This document shows positions 60,894 to 64,000 of a stretch of 64,000 nt of DNA, piece after piece. A program made the translations under genes and the position numbers. The notes beneath the pieces were generated by a model. The model worked only from the letters and a program-made list of their open reading frames with translations. It was not told the DNA's origin and searched no databases. Each line of letters starts with the position of its first letter. Positions within the stretch are counted from its first letter, which is position 1. Origin of the DNA: Mycobacterium sp. 852013-50091_SCH5140682. Its GTDB lineage: Bacteria; Actinomycetota; Actinomycetes; Mycobacteriales; Mycobacteriaceae. The DNA lies in assembly GCF_001665685.1 (NCBI RefSeq), contig NZ_LZTB01000065.1, positions 31,452-95,451 on the forward strand. The letters run 5' to 3'.

Positions 60894-62288
60894 ATGGACC
60901 ACACCCCGTATCGACGCTCCACTGCGGCACGCTCGCACTACGCGACTACTGCCAATTCTGTTGTCCGACAGATCCTCTCGATATCCGCGGTCGGCCTGAT
61001 GGCACTGGTCGGCAGTCCCGGCGTTGCAGCCGCGGCACCCCTGCCGCGGTGCACCGATCAGGGCTGGGTCGGCGTGTGGGCGGCCGCGCCATCGGATGCC
61101 TCGCGGGGCACCGACACCGCCGATTCGTTCGACACGGACCAGTTCGACCAGTCGCTGAATCCCAAGTCCACGGTGCGCAATGAGACCACCCGGGCGATTC
61201 TGACGCCTACCTACGGTGGTTCCACGGCACGCGTGCGACTGTCGAACCGATTCGGCGAGGTTCCGGTGACATTTGCTCACGTCACCATCGCCCATCGCGC
61301 CAACGAGGCAACCCTGGTGCCGGACACCACGCAGCCGCTGACCTTCAACGGAGCTCAGGACGTGACCGTCGCGCCCGGCCACGATGTGGTCAGCGACCCC
61401 GTCGGATTCTCCTTTCAAGCGTTTGAGCCGCTGGCGGTCAGCGTCTATGTGGCCGGCGACGTCGGCAAGCCCACTGAGCACTACACGGCACGCCAGACCT
61501 CCTATCTGACACCGGAAGACGCCGGCGACCACACCACCGACGTCGACGGTGGTGCGTTCACTCAACGCACCACCACGAGGCCGTTCGTCTCGGGCGTCGA
61601 CGTGCTGGCACCGCGCTCCACCGGCGCGGTCGTGACACTGGGCGACTCGATCACTGATGGCTTCCAGCAACCGGCCGACGTGAACACCGAAGCGCAAGAC
61701 AGCCTCGACGCCGACGGGCGGTGGCCCGACGTGCTGGCGCGTCGACTCCTCGCTGCACACCGGCCACTGGCGGTGCTCAATGTGGGCATCTCCGGCAACG
61801 CGGTGTTGCAAGACGGAACCGCGGAAGGCAGTGACGTTTTCGGCCCCGCGTCGATCCGCCGCCTCGACGCCGACGTGCTGAACCAGGATGGCGTCACCAC
61901 GGTGATCCTGCTCGAAGGCATCAACGATCTGAGTATCCCGCCCGTTGCGACGGTCGACGAGTTGATCGGCGGGTACCGCCAACTGATCGACCGCATGCAC
62001 GCACACGGTCTGCGAGTACTGCTCGGCACGATCACGCCGGCGGGCGGCGCCGACGGCGTCCCCGCCGATGCCGAAGGCAAACGTCAGGCCGTCAACACCT
62101 GGATCCGCGAGAAGAGCCCAGCTGACGGCGTGATCGACTTCGACGCGGTCGTACGCGATCCGGCCGACCCGAAACGCATTGCGCCGCAATACGACGGCGG
62201 AGACCATCTGCATTTCAACCTCGCCGGCTATCAGGCGATGGGTGACGCCATCCCGCTGGATCAGTTGCGCGACCCCGCGTGCTCATGA
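60894..62288 (+). CDS. secreted SGNH/GDSL hydrolase
   Basis: A 464-residue protein. A hydrophobic segment (ILSISAVGLMALVG) followed by VAAAAP near residue 48 is a signal peptide. The SGNH motifs are present: GDSITDG with Ser252, NVGISGNAVL (block II glycine), EGINDL (block III Asn) and the Asp/His pair in DHLHFN near the end. The large N-terminal part before GDSI is a beta domain common in actinobacterial secreted esterases. It probably hydrolyses extracellular esters or acyl groups of cell-wall glycans. GAGAGG precedes the ATG. Confidence 0.9.
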   Translation: MDHTPYRRSTAARSHYATTANSVVRQILSISAVGLMALVGSPGVAAAAPLPRCTDQGWVGVWAAAPSDASRGTDTADSFDTDQFDQSLNPKSTVRNETTRAILTPTYGGSTARVRLSNRFGEVPVTFAHVTIAHRANEATLVPDTTQPLTFNGAQDVTVAPGHDVVSDPVGFSFQAFEPLAVSVYVAGDVGKPTEHYTARQTSYLTPEDAGDHTTDVDGGAFTQRTTTRPFVSGVDVLAPRSTGAVVTLGDSITDGFQQPADVNTEAQDSLDADGRWPDVLARRLLAAHRPLAVLNVGISGNAVLQDGTAEGSDVFGPASIRRLDADVLNQDGVTTVILLEGINDLSIPPVATVDELIGGYRQLIDRMHAHGLRVLLGTITPAGGADGVPADAEGKRQAVNTWIREKSPADGVIDFDAVVRDPADPKRIAPQYDGGDHLHFNLAGYQAMGDAIPLDQLRDPACS

Positions 62289-62289
62289 A

Positions 62290-62538
62290 TCAGCCACCCT
62301 GATGGGGCATCTCGGGGTAGAAGGTGCGCGGCACCGACGATCCGCCGCCGCTTTCCTCGCTCCCCAGGGCTCCGCCCGCATGGCTTGACGTACCCGGTGT
62401 GGTCGCCAGGTTGTGGGTTGTCGATGTCCCCGAGTGTTGCGCGGGCGCCGCGGCAGCGGTGCCGGTGTCGAGGCCGAAGGCGGCAATCCCCACGGCTCCT
62501 GCGATGCCAGCCGCGGCGGCGAGCTTCTTGATGTTCAC
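62290..62538 (-). CDS. small secreted protein, unknown function
   Basis: An 82-residue protein starting from the GTG at 62538 with AAGGGG seven bases upstream. Residues 1-30 (NIKKLAAAAGIAGAVGIAAFG and then AAAAP) form a signal peptide; the mature part is a short Ser/Thr/Gly/His-rich chain ending PRTFYPEMPHQGG. No domain is recognised. Such small alanine-rich exported proteins are common in mycobacteria. It converges on the SGNH hydrolase with one base between them. Confidence 0.7.
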   Translation of the reverse strand: MNIKKLAAAAGIAGAVGIAAFGLDTGTAAAAPAQHSGTSTTHNLATTPGTSSHAGGALGSEESGGGSSVPRTFYPEMPHQGG

Positions 62539-62826
62539 TGCTGAACCCCTTTCGGTCGTTGCCGGATTCCCCGGCCTCCCGATAAAGGTATGAGCGGGGG
62601 AAACAGCCCGGCATCGGGCGAAAGATGCGTTCATCGAGGCGCGTATGGGGCGAATGATGTAGGCCGGCTGCGTTCAGGGACTCTGCAGGAGGCCGCCCAG
62701 ATCCCTTGTACCCCAGCACATCGACGGCATGAGGCACGAGCACCAGGGCGTTTCAGACCGAGGCCGGCGGGGTATCAGACGTGCGAGCGATGCACCCGAG
62801 TATCGCACCGACCGTGGGAGGCCGCG

Positions 62827-63057
62827 ATGATCCACGACCTGATTCTGGCTGCTCAAACCCAGCCCGAGGCCGCAGGTTTCATCCTGCGCGGCATCAAAGG
62901 CATCTTCGTCGCGATCGGCAGCATCATCGCGGCGATCATCTGCGCCATCATCGCCGGCCTCAAAGGACGTAGCGCCATCGGCTGGGGAATCCTGGGGCTG
63001 TTCTTTTCGATCATCACGCTGATCGTCGTCATCGTGATCCCCTCGAAGAAAGACTGA
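62827..63057 (+). CDS. small membrane protein
   Basis: A 76-residue protein with two hydrophobic helices (IFVAIGSIIAAIICAIIAGL and WGILGLFFSIITLIVVIVI), joined by KGRSAIG and ending SKKD. The ATG at 62827 is well defined by GGGAGG six bases upstream. It resembles the short hydrophobic proteins of unknown function found in many actinobacteria. Confidence 0.75.
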   Translation: MIHDLILAAQTQPEAAGFILRGIKGIFVAIGSIIAAIICAIIAGLKGRSAIGWGILGLFFSIITLIVVIVIPSKKD

Positions 63058-63100
63058 ACCGCCCTACCTGGGCTCGGGCCGTCTCGCCACGCCCCCGGAG

Positions 63101-63382
63101 TCAGGGCAGGCCCGCCTCCTCGGACGGCAGGGCCGCTGGGCCCGTGATCTTCGGCTGAGCTTTCATCGGGGCCGCGGTAACGGGCGCCGCGACTCCCGTT
63201 GTCGTGGTCGCTCCGAGTGTCATGGGCCCAGAGTTCGCCGTCGGCGGCGGTGGAGGCGAATGGAGCGCCAACGGTGTCCCCTGCCCGCCGATGCCTGCGC
63301 CCAGCCAGCACAGCGCCAAGACTGCGCCGCCGCCTGCGACCGCCGATACGGTTCGGACGTTGATCTTCCTGTCGCCGGCCAT
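63101..63382 (-). CDS. small proline-rich exported protein
   Basis: A 93-residue protein. Residues 10-32 (VSAVAGGGAVLALCWLGAGIG) form a signal or anchor helix, followed by a PPPPP stretch and a Thr/Ala/Pro-rich tail. This layout is typical of mycobacterial low-complexity envelope proteins. GGAGGG eight bases before the ATG supports translation. Function unknown. Confidence 0.68.
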   Translation of the reverse strand: MAGDRKINVRTVSAVAGGGAVLALCWLGAGIGGQGTPLALHSPPPPPTANSGPMTLGATTTTGVAAPVTAAPMKAQPKITGPAALPSEEAGLP

Positions 63383-64000
63383 GTGTTCGGCCCTCCGTTT
63401 CGTCTGCAGCTCGGCGCTGGCGTCCGGCTGTTATCCCGATTGCTCCCCCGCATTCCCAGGCTCACTCGTTCATGACACTTGTGCAAGTGTTTGAATATTG
63501 GGAGTCGCCGTAGGGGTTCCTGGATGTTGCGGCCGGACAGGGCGCGATGATGCCACTGCTGGTTGGCCGCACAGTCCACGCAGCCAGCGGCGAAGGTCGC
63601 GCTCAAGGCCCGCAACCAGGCGATTCGGACGAATCGCGGGCGCCGCCCAGCACGCCCCCGCACCGCCACCGGGCAAACCCCGCCGGCACACCCGCGCACC
63701 AGGCGAAAAAAATCCTTCTTGAACGGTTGACATGAACAACCGTCCATGTCATTGTTTTTCCACTGGCGAGAGGCCGTGATTGGCATCACACCAGGCGGGT
63801 CAGGAGTGAATTCGATAGGCCCTCAAGGAACCAAGAACAGCGGAGTGCAGATGATTCACCTCGTAACCCTAACCCGGCTTTCGAGGTGGCCTTCGAAGCG
63901 ACCCCGTATGTGACCAAGGTGCTAATTCCGTGTCTGGAAATGGTGCACCGAAGATCGGAAGTTCGGCTGAGTAGTCGAGCTGTTTGCACACCACATGAAT
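63383..64000. other. 618-base region without a supported gene
   Basis: Short open frames on both strands lack ribosome binding sites and protein-like composition. Nested inverted repeats lie at 63723-63751. The last 200 bases are less GC-rich and no tRNA or rRNA feature is visible. Confidence 0.5.
63723..63751. promoter_or_regulatory. two overlapping inverted repeats
   Basis: ACGGTTG/CAACCGT (63723-63729 and 63737-63743) and TGACATG/CATGTCA (63728-63734 and 63745-63751) interleave, so the two hairpins would be mutually exclusive. A regulator site or a small switch is possible. Confidence 0.35.

Noticed and set aside
60729..62213. 494-codon open frame opposite the SGNH hydrolase
   Set aside because: The SGNH hydrolase on the other strand has signal peptide and catalytic motifs; the opposite frame has none and no ribosome binding site.
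63383..64000. Small genes or a tRNA near the right edge
   Set aside because: No T-loop consensus, no acceptor-stem pairing and no ORF with a ribosome binding site was found.

Overview
The window reads as chromosome of a fast-growing mycobacterium-type actinobacterium (Mycolicibacterium-like). Supporting signs are high GC with strong third-position GC bias, frequent GTG starts, a deazaflavin (F420)-dependent nitroreductase-family protein, many FadD/acyl-CoA dehydrogenase genes, small secreted proline/alanine-rich proteins and a SigJ-type ECF sigma factor. No rRNA or tRNA gene is visible, so the genus is an inference.

Layout. 1-8.9 kb holds miscellaneous metabolism: an alpha/beta hydrolase cut by the window edge, two MDR dehydrogenases, a DUF2235 (Tle1-like) hydrolase, a MarR regulator, an F420-type protein, a membrane protein with a degenerate GGDEF domain, an agmatine-deiminase-family enzyme and an amidase. 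9.4-12.9 kb holds a secreted protein made of 39-residue tandem repeats, then an M-box (ykoK) magnesium riboswitch leader followed by an Nramp-related transporter of the magnesium (NRMT) type. 12.9-20.3 kb is a five-gene CoA-dependent beta-oxidation operon with a divergent AraC regulator.

20.3-35.5 kb is the core catabolic island. An XRE-cupin regulator and an IclR regulator flank a leftward operon for a phenylpropionate/cinnamate-type ring-hydroxylating dioxygenase (alpha, beta, ferredoxin, reductase), a cis-dihydrodiol dehydrogenase and a meta-cleavage-product hydrolase. A divergent rightward operon carries mhpB, mhpD, mhpF, mhpE and accessory genes. Together these would take a 3-phenylpropionate-like substrate through dihydrodiol, catechol, ring cleavage, C-C hydrolysis, hydration and aldol cleavage to pyruvate and acetyl-CoA. 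Two genes here are damaged: mhpF has a frameshift, and the last SDR gene is split by an IS3-family element with a 4-bp target duplication.

35.9-48.5 kb is a second catabolic block: a Baeyer-Villiger monooxygenase fused to an alpha/beta-hydrolase, an SDR, a large LuxR regulator, a 600-residue acyl-CoA dehydrogenase, an acyl-CoA synthetase, an AraC regulator and a two-component flavin-dependent phenol hydroxylase (HpaB type plus flavin reductase). 48.6-51.6 kb holds a second NRMT-type transporter coupled to a soluble PRC/MgtE-N/CBS protein, which looks like a magnesium-sensing module without its own channel. 51.9-64 kb is mixed: DoxX, SigJ-like sigma factor, an ANTAR-like protein divergent from an Imm5-like protein with overlapping start codons, DUF302, SDR, prolyl iminopeptidase, phosphoesterase, a flavoprotein coupled to an APC permease, a secreted SGNH hydrolase and three small envelope-type proteins.

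The most notable items are the M-box/NRMT pair, the NRMT/MgtE-CBS pair, the monooxygenase-esterase fusion, the two lesions in the aromatic island, and spaced direct repeats next to AraC genes. No CRISPR array, prophage or plasmid functions were seen.
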